Source: Lachnospiraceae bacterium UBA5895 | Lineage (GTDB): Bacteria > Bacillota > Clostridia > Lachnospirales > Lachnospiraceae | Direction of reading: 5' to 3' | Assembly (NCBI GenBank): GCA_002431915.1 | Contig: DJEP01000088.1 | Span: forward strand, 1 to 16,934 | Length of the DNA: 16,934 nt | Shown here: positions 1-6,496 of the stretch, piece by piece | Numbering within the stretch: position 1 is the first letter of the stretch | Layout: every line of letters starts with the position of its first letter | Notes under the pieces: model-generated | What the model saw: the letters and a program-made list of their open reading frames with translations, nothing else | What the model was told of the DNA's origin: nothing | Database searches by the model: none | Translations under genes and position numbers: made by a program

Positions 1-11
1 TTTCCTTAGGT

Positions 12-20
12 ATTATACCA
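12..20 (-). promoter_or_regulatory. Extended -10 promoter for a gene beyond the left edge
   Basis: On the minus strand the sequence reads TGGTATAAT, a consensus -10 hexamer with a TGn extension. It sits just past the terminator of the oxidoreductase pair. It overlaps the palindrome GGTAT-T-ATACC (9-19), which could be an operator or chance. No good -35 is seen. The target gene would lie left of the window. Confidence 0.4.
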
Positions 21-30
21 TATATACAGC

Positions 31-68
31 CAAAAAACAGACATCCGGTTGTTTCTCCGAATGTCTGT
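31..68 (-). terminator. Intrinsic terminator of the oxidoreductase pair
   Basis: Arms ACAGACATCCGG (37-48) and CCGAATGTCTGT (57-68) form a 12-bp stem with an 8-nt loop. On the minus-strand RNA the single non-Watson-Crick position is a G-U wobble, and six U residues follow (31-36 region). On the plus strand the same position is a C/A mismatch, so the hairpin is tuned to minus-strand transcription. It starts 12 bases after the stop codon of the last gene. Confidence 0.85.
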
Positions 69-80
69 CATTATTTTCCG

Positions 81-758
81 TTAATATCCCACCGTGTATC
101 TGCACTTATGATGTCTGGACTGTTCCACTTCATCGATCATACATACCGCAAAGTCTTCCATGGAGATGTGGCTGTTCTGCTGAAGGCTGATCTCCTTATT
201 ATCCGGATCAATCAGTACCGGATACTCCGTTCCCATACGGTATTTGCCGGTGCGCCCGCCCATATTTTCTTCCATCCACAACGGTGCGGTCTGGCAGCAC
301 CAGTCGAAATCATCCACCGTCCGCAGATATTCCAGTGCTACTTCATGGCTTCCGATGATTGCATCGTTCGCCTTGTGTGTCTGGCGATGTCCCGGCTGCT
401 TCTGATCATCCAACAGATAGACTCCCGGACGGATCCAGGAAGATACGCCTCCGCAGATATAGATCATCCGTGGAACCCCTGCACGTTTACACGCTTCGAT
501 GGCACATTTTACTACCGTGACGATCTTGTCCACACCTTTGAGTACGGGAATGACTGCAAAAATATAGACATCACAGCCGCGGATTGCTTCCGCGATGTGT
601 TCCACATCCTCCATGTCATATTGATAGAAAGTAATCTTATCCTGAAATTCTTCTTTATTTTTAATATCAATGCCTACAACTTCGTGCCCCCGCATCAGTG
701 CCTCATTCACAATGCGGCTGGCTACACGCCCGCTGGATCCTAAAATCGCTATTCTCAT
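81..758 (-). CDS. NAD(P)-binding oxidoreductase, NADH-flavin reductase-like (COG2910 type)
   Basis: A 225-residue single-domain Rossmann protein, predicted cytosolic. The N-terminus MRIAILGSSGRVASRI is the dinucleotide-binding loop and GHEVVGID ends the second strand. The C-terminal half has the segment GGRTGKYRMG and ends in CRYTVGY. Both are typical of the family often called putative NADH-flavin reductase (YwnB-like), related to atypical short-chain dehydrogenases. The start was placed at ATG 758 rather than an in-frame TTG 15 bases upstream, because GGGAGGA lies 6 bases before the ATG. The ATG overlaps the stop of the preceding gene by four bases (ATGA), so the two genes are translationally coupled. 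Its substrate is unknown; redox or quinone/flavin reduction is a family-level guess. Confidence 0.8.
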   Translation of the reverse strand: MRIAILGSSGRVASRIVNEALMRGHEVVGIDIKNKEEFQDKITFYQYDMEDVEHIAEAIRGCDVYIFAVIPVLKGVDKIVTVVKCAIEACKRAGVPRMIYICGGVSSWIRPGVYLLDDQKQPGHRQTHKANDAIIGSHEVALEYLRTVDDFDWCCQTAPLWMEENMGGRTGKYRMGTEYPVLIDPDNKEISLQQNSHISMEDFAVCMIDEVEQSRHHKCRYTVGY

Positions 759-1480
759 TTCTGCTCCTCCCAATACATTTCATGCGCAATTTTCCATGCC
801 ACACAGATTCTCGTCCTTGTATATTTCTGATGTTCTGCCTCGTCCATCACGGCATAGGCAAAATCCTGTGTGGATATGTAACTGCTGTCTGCAAAGGGAT
901 AATGATCCGGATCCGGCGTTTCCAGCTTCTGCACAGCCGGGTCCAGAGTGCACAACGCATCCACCGCAATATTGTATTCGTGAAGCTCTTTGTCCGGGAG
1001 ACATTTTGCCGCCGGAGCGATTTCAACCCAGTCCAATTCTTTTTCTTTCAGATATAACTCATGGGTACGCTTGTGCTCGCCGAACCAGGTCCGGTAAAAA
1101 GGTGTCAGGAATGTGGTATCCATTAACGTCTTGTCTTTGCTCACAGGGAAAACACAGGCATCGCCGATGGCGATCAGACGTCCCACCTTTTTTTCTTTGC
1201 AGCAGCGGATCACGTTCTCACACCATGCGGGGAAAGTCTCATGGGCAAACGGATCCGGGATGAGTGAATTGATCAGAATATCCGTGCCGAAAGGTACTGC
1301 CTCCACCAGTTCCTCATAGACTGCCGCATCTGCCTTAAGGGATGGCAGATCCGGTGTCAAAGTATACTTAATATCTTCCGGATGTCTTGAGAGCACAATG
1401 ACTTCATGCCCGCGCTTTACTGCTTCTGCGGCAATCTCTGCTCCCAGCCAGCCGGTTCCGCCCAATATTACAATTTTCAT
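755..1480 (-). CDS. NAD(P)-binding oxidoreductase, diverged paralogue of the next gene
   Basis: A 241-residue protein starting MKIVILGGTGWLGAEI, a glycine-rich NAD(P)-binding loop (residues 7-13), followed by GHEVIVLSRHP. It shares the fold and the C-terminal pattern of its downstream neighbour: SYISTQDFAYAVMDEAEHQK here against SHISMEDFAVCMIDEVEQSR there. It lacks the GKYRMG segment and the TVGY end, and its C-terminus is extended. The pair therefore looks like an old tandem duplication that has diverged in substrate. The ATG at 1480 has GGAGG about 8 bases upstream, and an extended -10 promoter lies about 30 bases before it. The catalytic residues and substrate cannot be named from sequence alone. 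Confidence 0.75.
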   Translation of the reverse strand: MKIVILGGTGWLGAEIAAEAVKRGHEVIVLSRHPEDIKYTLTPDLPSLKADAAVYEELVEAVPFGTDILINSLIPDPFAHETFPAWCENVIRCCKEKKVGRLIAIGDACVFPVSKDKTLMDTTFLTPFYRTWFGEHKRTHELYLKEKELDWVEIAPAAKCLPDKELHEYNIAVDALCTLDPAVQKLETPDPDHYPFADSSYISTQDFAYAVMDEAEHQKYTRTRICVAWKIAHEMYWEEQK

Positions 1481-1510
1481 ATGCTAACCTCCAATCCATT
1501 TTCTGATTTC

Positions 1511-1519
1511 ACTATAGCA
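1511..1519 (-). promoter_or_regulatory. Extended -10 promoter of the oxidoreductase pair
   Basis: The minus strand reads TGCTATAGT, a TGn-extended -10, giving a 5' leader of about 25 bases before the ATG at 1480. A clear -35 is missing; only a T-rich stretch stands at that distance. No terminator was found after the MATE gene upstream, so read-through from it is also possible. Confidence 0.45.
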
Positions 1520-1590
1520 TTCCGGTACTTTTCAAAAAATGATATGGATTTTAGAATATGTACTCTTTTTTTGTACTCTCTTCTACAGCC

Positions 1591-2922
1591 TTACGCCCGC
1601 TTCCACACCCTGTGGTACAGCACATACGCCACCACCGCCGTCACGCCTTCCGTGCAGACAAATGCCCACCACACACCGGTGACTCCGACGAGGCGGCTCA
1701 ACACAAATGCCGCCGGAATAATAACTGCCACATACCGCATCACGGAGATCACCAGGGATGCCATACCCTGTCCCAATGCTTCCAGTGCTCCGGAACTGGT
1801 GACGGAGACTGCGGACATTATGAATCCCAGGCTGATGATATGCAGTGCCGTGATACCGATGGTGACAGTCTCCGGGTTCTCGGTGAACAGTCCGATCAGT
1901 CCTCCGGGAATCAGCCAGCACAGTGCCGTACCGATTGCCATGATCCCGGCAGTCAGTTCCATGGTCAGTCGGTAGATCTGCTCCACACGCTTCCGTTCCC
2001 CGGCGCCGTAGTTATACCCAATCAGAGGGCGAATGCCCTGAATGATGCCATTGGAAGGCAGGTAAATAAAGGTCTGTAACTTATAATATACGCCCAGTAC
2101 CAGCACATACCCCTGGGAATATGCTGCCAGAATACCGTTCAGCGCAGAGATCAACAGAGACGGCAACGCCATGTTGAGTGTCGCCGGGATACCGATACCA
2201 TAAGTCTTGCCACAGATTTCTCCCTTCGGGCGCAGATATTTTTTGTGAAGTTTCACCGGCAGGGGATCTGCCACATAATAGATGATATATACCAGTAATG
2301 TAATCACCTGTCCGATTCCGGTCGCCAGCGCCGCTCCGGCGATCTCCATCCGGGGAAAAGGTCCGATACCGAAGATCAACAGCGGATCCAGTACAATATT
2401 CGCCACAAATCCGGCGATCATGCTGACCATAGTGGCACGCATGCGTCCTACCGCCTGGAAAATCTTCTCTAGCGTGATCCCACCGGTGACAATCGTAGAG
2501 AACAAAAATACCACATTGGAATATTCCATGCCCAGTGCCCGCACCGTATCACTCTTCGTAAACATATCCAGAAATCGGTTCATACCGCAGAGGAACAGGA
2601 TCATGAGCAGCACACCGTGCAATACTCCCAGCACCATGCCCTGGGTCGCGGTCTTATCCGCTTTTTCCTGATTCTGCGCCCCCAGATAAAAGGAGATCAT
2701 GGCATTGACCCCCACACCGAATCCCACAGCTACCGCCGTCAGCAGGTTCTGTGCCGGATATACCAGGGACAGCGCCGTCATGGCATCTTCGCTGAGTTTT
2801 GCCACGAAATAACTGTCCACAATATTATAGAGGGAATTGAATGCCATGGACAGCATCATGGGAAGTGCCATGGACATGACTAATGGGAATATTTTCTTTT
2901 CTTTCATGTAAGTCTGGTTCAT
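1591..2922 (-). CDS. MATE family efflux transporter
   Basis: A 443-residue inner-membrane protein with about twelve hydrophobic segments in two repeated halves, as expected for multidrug and toxic compound extrusion (MATE) antiporters, which export cationic compounds using Na+ or H+ gradients. Family features include the early segment MALPMMLSMAFNSLYNIVDS, then the strand PAQNLLTAVAVGFGVGVNAM, and a second-half GIRPLIGYNYGAGE motif. The start was set at ATG 2922, ten codons inside the longest open frame, because AAGGAG lies 6-7 bases upstream of it. It is transcribed from a near-perfect promoter (3049-3077) through a structured leader with a terminator (2945-2972), so expression is probably conditional. 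The substrate cannot be predicted. Confidence 0.93.
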   Translation of the reverse strand: MNQTYMKEKKIFPLVMSMALPMMLSMAFNSLYNIVDSYFVAKLSEDAMTALSLVYPAQNLLTAVAVGFGVGVNAMISFYLGAQNQEKADKTATQGMVLGVLHGVLLMILFLCGMNRFLDMFTKSDTVRALGMEYSNVVFLFSTIVTGGITLEKIFQAVGRMRATMVSMIAGFVANIVLDPLLIFGIGPFPRMEIAGAALATGIGQVITLLVYIIYYVADPLPVKLHKKYLRPKGEICGKTYGIGIPATLNMALPSLLISALNGILAAYSQGYVLVLGVYYKLQTFIYLPSNGIIQGIRPLIGYNYGAGERKRVEQIYRLTMELTAGIMAIGTALCWLIPGGLIGLFTENPETVTIGITALHIISLGFIMSAVSVTSSGALEALGQGMASLVISVMRYVAVIIPAAFVLSRLVGVTGVWWAFVCTEGVTAVVAYVLYHRVWKRA

Positions 2923-2944
2923 TTTCTGCTCCTTTAACAAAATA

Positions 2945-2972
2945 CGCCACACAACATTTCTGCTGTGTGGCG
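2945..2972 (-). terminator. Intrinsic terminator in the MATE leader
   Basis: Arms CGCCACACA (2945-2953) and TGTGTGGCG (2964-2972) make a perfect 9-bp GC-rich stem with a 10-nt loop. On the minus strand it is followed by TATTTTGTT. The hairpin ends 22 bases before the MATE start codon, just ahead of the Shine-Dalgarno. It may end the phosphatase/DUF4317 transcript, gate the MATE gene, or both. Confidence 0.75.
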
Positions 2973-3042
2973 AAAATAAGATCGATATCCTGAAAAATCC
3001 ACTCCCTTACGGGTTTTATGAATCTCTATTCATTTTGTTCCA
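2973..3042 (-). promoter_or_regulatory. Structured 5' leader of the MATE gene (candidate riboswitch or attenuator)
   Basis: Between the predicted transcription start (near 3042) and the terminator there are two small perfect hairpins. One is ATGAAT/ATTCAT around a four-base loop (3018-3033). The other is CCC/GGG closed by the GNRA loop GTAA on the minus strand (3004-3013). CACT (3000-3003) can pair with AGTG (3042-3045) to enclose both, although this helix reaches the predicted start site. I do not recognise the fold as a known riboswitch class. Confidence 0.4.
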
Positions 3043-3048
3043 GTGCGT

Positions 3049-3077
3049 ATTATAGGGAAGAAACGCTCTTCTGTCAA
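3049..3077 (-). promoter_or_regulatory. Consensus sigma-A promoter of the MATE gene
   Basis: On the minus strand TTGACA (3072-3077) and TATAAT (3049-3054) stand 17 bp apart, a full match to the vegetative promoter consensus. The TGA inside TTGACA is the stop codon of the DUF4317 gene, so the promoter is embedded at the end of the upstream coding region. The leader before the MATE ATG is about 120 bases. Confidence 0.85.
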
Positions 3078-3697
3078 GTCTGTACGCCCAGTATTTTTGC
3101 AAAAAGCTGCGTGCTTTCCTCCGCCTGGTAGATATTGATGCCATCGATATCCGTGCTGTGGTTGGCAAATGCAGGGTACAAAAATCCCATCTCCGGTTTT
3201 CCCGCCTCATAATCCCCCGTGACCGGACCGATGGTTCCAATCAGGAACTGGTAGACTTCCTCGGATTCCCACTGGTTTTCCTTATCTTTCCCCTTGGTGG
3301 GCACATCGTAGCTGCCGAAGAACAGATAGATGGCGTAAGGATAGCCCGTCTGGTATCTCTCTCCAATATATTCATAGAGGGAGTACAATAATGCATCATT
3401 TTTTAGTTCACACTGACGCAGGGCTTCCAGCAGCTGGATCACGCTGCCCGGTCTCCTGGTGCCCTGGTCCAGACGGTAATTCTTCAGATTCACGTTGGTA
3501 TTGGAATAGGGCACGGTCTTGGCGATATTCAGATTTTTCTCCTTCTCACTTCCCGACAGTTTCAGGAAATGGGTGTTGAACGTGCCGTCAATAAATCCCT
3601 CTTCATCCATGTACGCTCCGGCGATCCGTGAAAAGCAGCTGCGGGAAACGGTCATTCTTCTGGTCAGTTCCAGCATATCTTCTCTGTCTATATGCAT
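3074..3697 (-). CDS. DUF4317 family protein, short form
   Basis: A 207-residue soluble protein without signal peptide or membrane segments. It resembles the DUF4317 family of Clostridia: an N-terminal segment MHIDREDMLELTRRM, a central GSYDVPTKGKD (128-138), EVYQFLIGTIGPV (148-159 region), and PEMGFLYPAF with STDID near residues 168-185. Members I know are nearly twice this length, so this is a short version or one missing the second half. The frame remains open 48 codons upstream of the chosen start, but those residues are the antisense-like read-through of the phosphatase gene. GGAGG 7 bases before the ATG at 3697 settles the start. It follows the phosphatase by 19 bases, so they are probably co-transcribed. 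Function is unknown. Confidence 0.75.
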   Translation of the reverse strand: MHIDREDMLELTRRMTVSRSCFSRIAGAYMDEEGFIDGTFNTHFLKLSGSEKEKNLNIAKTVPYSNTNVNLKNYRLDQGTRRPGSVIQLLEALRQCELKNDALLYSLYEYIGERYQTGYPYAIYLFFGSYDVPTKGKDKENQWESEEVYQFLIGTIGPVTGDYEAGKPEMGFLYPAFANHSTDIDGINIYQAEESTQLFAKILGVQT

Positions 3698-3716
3698 CTT
3701 TTTCCCTCCCTGGTTC

Positions 3717-4334
3717 CTACAACAGTTTGCTCTTTGTGTTGGCACTTTGGCTGTCCATATATTCCAGCATGGCAAGTTGCCCATCCTTGCATTCCAGAAT
3801 CGCAGTGGCGCAGTTGCCCATATGCATCCGCCAGAAGTCATCCACGGGAATATTCAGAACCGGATTCAGAATACTGCGGTTCACTCCTCCGTGAGCCACC
3901 ACCAGCACGGTCTCGTATGTACCTTCTAATGGCAGCAATACCTGATTTACGAATTCACCGCTCCTTTTATACAACTGTGCAAAACTCTCCGCTCCCTCGG
4001 GCGGGATGTAGCTGCCCGGGTTGGTAAAAGGCTGGCTGGTGGCATCCTTGATCGTCCGGATGTCCACACCTTCCCAGGGTCCAAAATTCAGCTCTCTGAG
4101 TCTTTCGTCTGTGGTAAGCGTAATATTACGGTCGCCTATGATGATCTCTGCCGTGCGCCTTGCCCGGATTAACGGCGAGCAGAATGCGATTTCAAACGGG
4201 ACTTCTCTTAACCGCTCCGCCGCATCATGTGCCTGTTCCAATCCCTGTGCGTTAAGTGCAATATCCGTCTGCCCCTGCAGCAATCCCGCCTGATTCCAGT
4301 CCGTCTCCCCGTGTCTTACCAAGTAGATCTTCAT
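3717..4334 (-). CDS. Histidine phosphatase family protein
   Basis: A 205-residue cytosolic enzyme of the phosphoglycerate mutase-like superfamily. Visible catalytic signatures are LVRHGETDWN (R7, H8; H8 is the phosphorylated histidine), SPLIRARRTA (53-62), ELNFGPWEG (81-89, supplying the acid), and VVAHGGVNRS (145-154, H148). Such proteins in Clostridia act as small-molecule phosphatases, for example on alpha-ribazole phosphate, phosphosugars or 3-phosphoglycerate. The sequence does not decide the substrate, and no cobalamin genes are adjacent. The start at 4334 has a weak ribosome binding site (TAGG, 6 bases upstream). It leads a two-gene transcript with the DUF4317 gene. Confidence 0.85.
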   Translation of the reverse strand: MKIYLVRHGETDWNQAGLLQGQTDIALNAQGLEQAHDAAERLREVPFEIAFCSPLIRARRTAEIIIGDRNITLTTDERLRELNFGPWEGVDIRTIKDATSQPFTNPGSYIPPEGAESFAQLYKRSGEFVNQVLLPLEGTYETVLVVAHGGVNRSILNPVLNIPVDDFWRMHMGNCATAILECKDGQLAMLEYMDSQSANTKSKLL

Positions 4335-4368
4335 ATATTCCTATCTCCGTATCCTGATAATTTCTGAC

Positions 4369-4391
4369 AGTATTTTCTGTTCCAAAATACT
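4369..4391. promoter_or_regulatory. Inverted repeat over the phosphatase -10 (candidate operator)
   Basis: AGTATTTT (4369-4376) and AAAATACT (4384-4391) are perfect 8-bp arms separated by 7 bp. The right arm contains the predicted -10 element on the minus strand. Position and symmetry fit a repressor site, but no regulator gene is linked. Confidence 0.35.
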
Positions 4392-4413
4392 ACGGATCTC
4401 CCTGTTTTGTCAA
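4384..4413 (-). promoter_or_regulatory. Sigma-A-like promoter of the phosphatase/DUF4317 operon
   Basis: TTGACA (4408-4413) and TATTTT (4384-4389) on the minus strand, 18 bp apart. The leader would be about 45 bases. The promoter lies between the 52-bp repeat array and the gene. Confidence 0.55.
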
Positions 4414-4426
4414 CTGGGGGCTGCGT

Positions 4427-4672
4427 TTGGGCACAGCAAGACTTTTGCGTATCCCCCGTGCCCATGATTCTGAGGCGAAAGGGCACACAAACACTTGCGC
4501 CAGTCCGCTGTGCCCTCGATAGCTGGGAAAATGGGCATGACAGACCTATATATAGTTTGCTGTGCCCTCGTTTCAAAAATAAATGGGCATAGAACGACTT
4601 GTCTAAAGCGTCTATGCCCATTTTTTCAAAATTAGTGGGTACAGTTATACTGAAACAAATTAACCGTACCCA
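4427..4672. repeat. Array of five 52-bp-period inverted repeats
   Basis: Five units carry a left arm around GGGCA and a right arm around TGCCC. The GGG triplets start at 4429, 4481, 4533, 4585 and 4637. The matching CCC triplets start at 4461, 4513, 4565, 4617 and 4669. Every step is exactly 52 bp and every arm-to-arm distance is 32 bp. Flanking stem bases vary together: TGGGCAC/GTGCCCA, AGGGCACA/TGTGCCCT, GGGCA/TGCCC, AAATGGGCATAGA/TCTATGCCCATTT, and TGGGTAC/GTACCCA. Loops are 17-23 bases and unrelated, although an ACTT core recurs. The array fills most of the 370-bp gap between alsS and the phosphatase gene. No protein-coding signal was seen in it. Confidence 0.85.
4576..4626. terminator. 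Bidirectional-looking terminator (fourth array unit) downstream of alsS
   Basis: The perfect 13-bp stem AAATGGGCATAGA/TCTATGCCCATTT has a 17-base loop. It is flanked by T6 on the plus strand (4621-4626) and by ATTTTTG on the minus strand. About 80 bases after the alsS stop codon, it is the best candidate for ending that transcript. The fifth unit (4636-4672) lies between the two and may assist. Confidence 0.65.
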
Positions 4673-4704
4673 TATCTTGATTCCAAGCGCCAATATTTAC
4701 TTCT

Positions 4705-6372
4705 CTACTTCTCAAACTTCTGATGAAGGTACTCCGAGAGCTTGGTGTTCTCGCTGTAATCCACAGGGCAGTCGATGATGCAGGGGACTTTCTGCTGAAA
4801 TGCGTCTTCCAGGATTGGCAGGAGATCCTCCGCCTTCTCCACGCGGTAGCCTTTGGCATGCATGCTTTCGGCATACTTCACGAAATCAGGATTCTGGAAA
4901 TCCACAAAGCAGTTATGCCCGAAATGATCCATCTGTTTCCATTTAATCAGACCATAGCTGGCATCGGAGAAAATCAGGGTCACGATGGGCGTTCCCTCTC
5001 TCAGTGCAGTCTCATACTCCTGGCTGTTCATCATGAACCCTCCATCCCCGGAGATTGCCAGCACTTTTTTCTCCGGATAGATCAGCTTGGCCGCAACGGC
5101 TCCCGGAACAGCAATTCCCATGGTAGCAAATCCATTGGAAATGATACAGGTATTTGGTTCGTAGCAGTTGTACTCTCTGGCGATCCACATTTTATGAGCA
5201 CCCACATCCGAGATTACAATATCATCCGCACCCATGAATTTCCGCACATCATGCAGTATTTTCTGGGGCTTCATGGGAAAAGAAGTATCCTCCGCATAGC
5301 TTTCATACTCCGCCACCATTTCGGCCCGCAGCTTTAAAAGTTCTTCCGGTTCTTCCTTCGCATCGCTACGATACTGAATCTGTTGTAATGAATAGGAAAT
5401 ATCTCCAATGACCTCAACCTCCGGCTGATACAACATGTTGATGTGTGCAGGTCTCTGATCGATATGAAGAATCTTGTGTTTTCCGCCTTCATTCCATTTT
5501 CCGGGAGCGAACTCCACAATATCATATCCCACGGCGATTACCAGATCTGCCATATCCAGCACTTTATTCTGATAGTCCTTCTGAGGAATTCCGATCGTCC
5601 ACATGGAATATTTGTTGTTAAAAGGAATGATTCCCTTTGCCATCATGGTATTGACCACCGGTATCTTCAATGCATCCGCAAAGCTGGTCAGCGCTTCACC
5701 CGCATGATTTCTCACCGCACTGTGCCCCACAAGGATCACCGGATGCTCTGCTTTGAAGATCATTGCTGCCGCCTGATCAATACTGGAAAAGGAAGCATAT
5801 TCTTTATCTCTTTCCGGTTTTTTCAGCGGTTGTGCGGCAATACCGGTGCTGACCGGCAGTTTCGCCACGTTTGTGGGCAGATCCACATGACAGGCTCCGG
5901 GCTTTTCGCTTTCCGCATATTTAAAAGCAATTCTTACGATCTCATTCACGGAATTGGGATTGACGATCTGTTTGCTTCTCTTGGTAATCGGCGCAAAAAG
6001 TTCCACCAAATCCAAATACTGATGAGAGGTCAGATGCATCCGCTCCGTTCCTACCTGTCCGGTAATGGCAATCAGAGGCGCTCCGTCGGAATTTGCATCC
6101 GCGGTACCGGTGATCAAGTTCGTTGCTCCGGGTCCAAGAGTCGAAAAGCATACTCCTGCTTTTCCCGTCAGTCTTCCGTACATGTCCGCCATAAATGCAG
6201 CACCCTGTTCATGTCTTACCACAACGACTCGGATATCCGACTTCTCCAGTGCATTCATCATATCCAGATTTTCCTCACCCGGGATACCGAAGACATATTT
6301 TACACCTTCGTTTTCCAAACATTTCACTAACACCTCTGCGACGATATTATCTTTCTTTTCCTGCTTACTCAT
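4705..6372 (-). CDS. alsS: Acetolactate synthase, catabolic type
   Basis: A 555-residue thiamine diphosphate enzyme that condenses two pyruvates to acetolactate in the cytosol, feeding acetoin/butanediol formation or, less often, branched-chain amino acids. Domain order is as expected: TPP-pyrimidine domain with the catalytic glutamate E55 in VVVRHEQGAAF, central domain, then TPP-pyrophosphate domain with SGDGGFMMNS (441-450). The end IIDCPVDYSENTKL matches the catabolic AlsS type, and the length is close to the roughly 570 of Bacillus AlsS. The start was set at ATG 6372; the upstream in-frame GTG overlaps the ribosome binding site AGAGGTG, which lies 6 bases before the ATG. No alsD decarboxylase or ilvN small subunit is adjacent. 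It has its own promoter and a hairpin in the leader. Confidence 0.9.
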   Translation of the reverse strand: MSKQEKKDNIVAEVLVKCLENEGVKYVFGIPGEENLDMMNALEKSDIRVVVVRHEQGAAFMADMYGRLTGKAGVCFSTLGPGATNLITGTADANSDGAPLIAITGQVGTERMHLTSHQYLDLVELFAPITKRSKQIVNPNSVNEIVRIAFKYAESEKPGACHVDLPTNVAKLPVSTGIAAQPLKKPERDKEYASFSSIDQAAAMIFKAEHPVILVGHSAVRNHAGEALTSFADALKIPVVNTMMAKGIIPFNNKYSMWTIGIPQKDYQNKVLDMADLVIAVGYDIVEFAPGKWNEGGKHKILHIDQRPAHINMLYQPEVEVIGDISYSLQQIQYRSDAKEEPEELLKLRAEMVAEYESYAEDTSFPMKPQKILHDVRKFMGADDIVISDVGAHKMWIAREYNCYEPNTCIISNGFATMGIAVPGAVAAKLIYPEKKVLAISGDGGFMMNSQEYETALREGTPIVTLIFSDASYGLIKWKQMDHFGHNCFVDFQNPDFVKYAESMHAKGYRVEKAEDLLPILEDAFQQKVPCIIDCPVDYSENTKLSEYLHQKFEK

Positions 6373-6415
6373 AGGTTTCACCTCTTTATTTTCATACCCT
6401 ATTCCTAATAAAAGA

Positions 6416-6459
6416 AAAGAGACAACGCCTTCCGCTTCTACGGACTTCGTTGTCTCTTT
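6416..6459 (-). terminator. Terminator-like hairpin between nspC and alsS
   Basis: Arms AAAGAGACAACG (6416-6427) and CGTTGTCTCTTT (6448-6459) form a perfect 12-bp stem. An inner TCCG/CGGA helix and a six-base loop sit on top. The minus-strand transcript continues TCTTTTATT, a U-rich tail. It can end the polyamine operon. It also lies inside the leader of the alsS promoter at 6468-6496, so it may act as an attenuator. Confidence 0.8.
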
Positions 6460-6467
6460 ATCTGCTC

Positions 6468-6496
6468 ATGTTAGCACAAAACCCGCAGAACGTCAA
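6468..6496 (-). promoter_or_regulatory. alsS: Promoter of alsS
   Basis: TTGACG (6491-6496) and TAACAT (6468-6473) on the minus strand, 17 bp apart, with TGC directly before the -10 (extended -10 form). The -35 abuts the nspC stop codon. The predicted start, near 6461, falls at the foot of the hairpin that precedes alsS. Confidence 0.65.

Noticed and set aside
108..743. 211-codon plus-strand reading frame opposite the oxidoreductase
   Set aside because: It lies opposite a clear family protein on the other strand and shows no domain, ribosome binding site or neighbours in its direction. The same holds for the other long plus-strand frames.
4427..4672. CRISPR array or integron attC sites
   Set aside because: The 52-bp units do not share an identical direct repeat with unique spacers; only the palindromic arms recur. 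There are no cas genes, no cassette genes and no integrase.
6373..6381. GTG start of alsS at 6381
   Set aside because: The GTG is part of the ribosome binding site AGAGGTG that serves the ATG at 6372.
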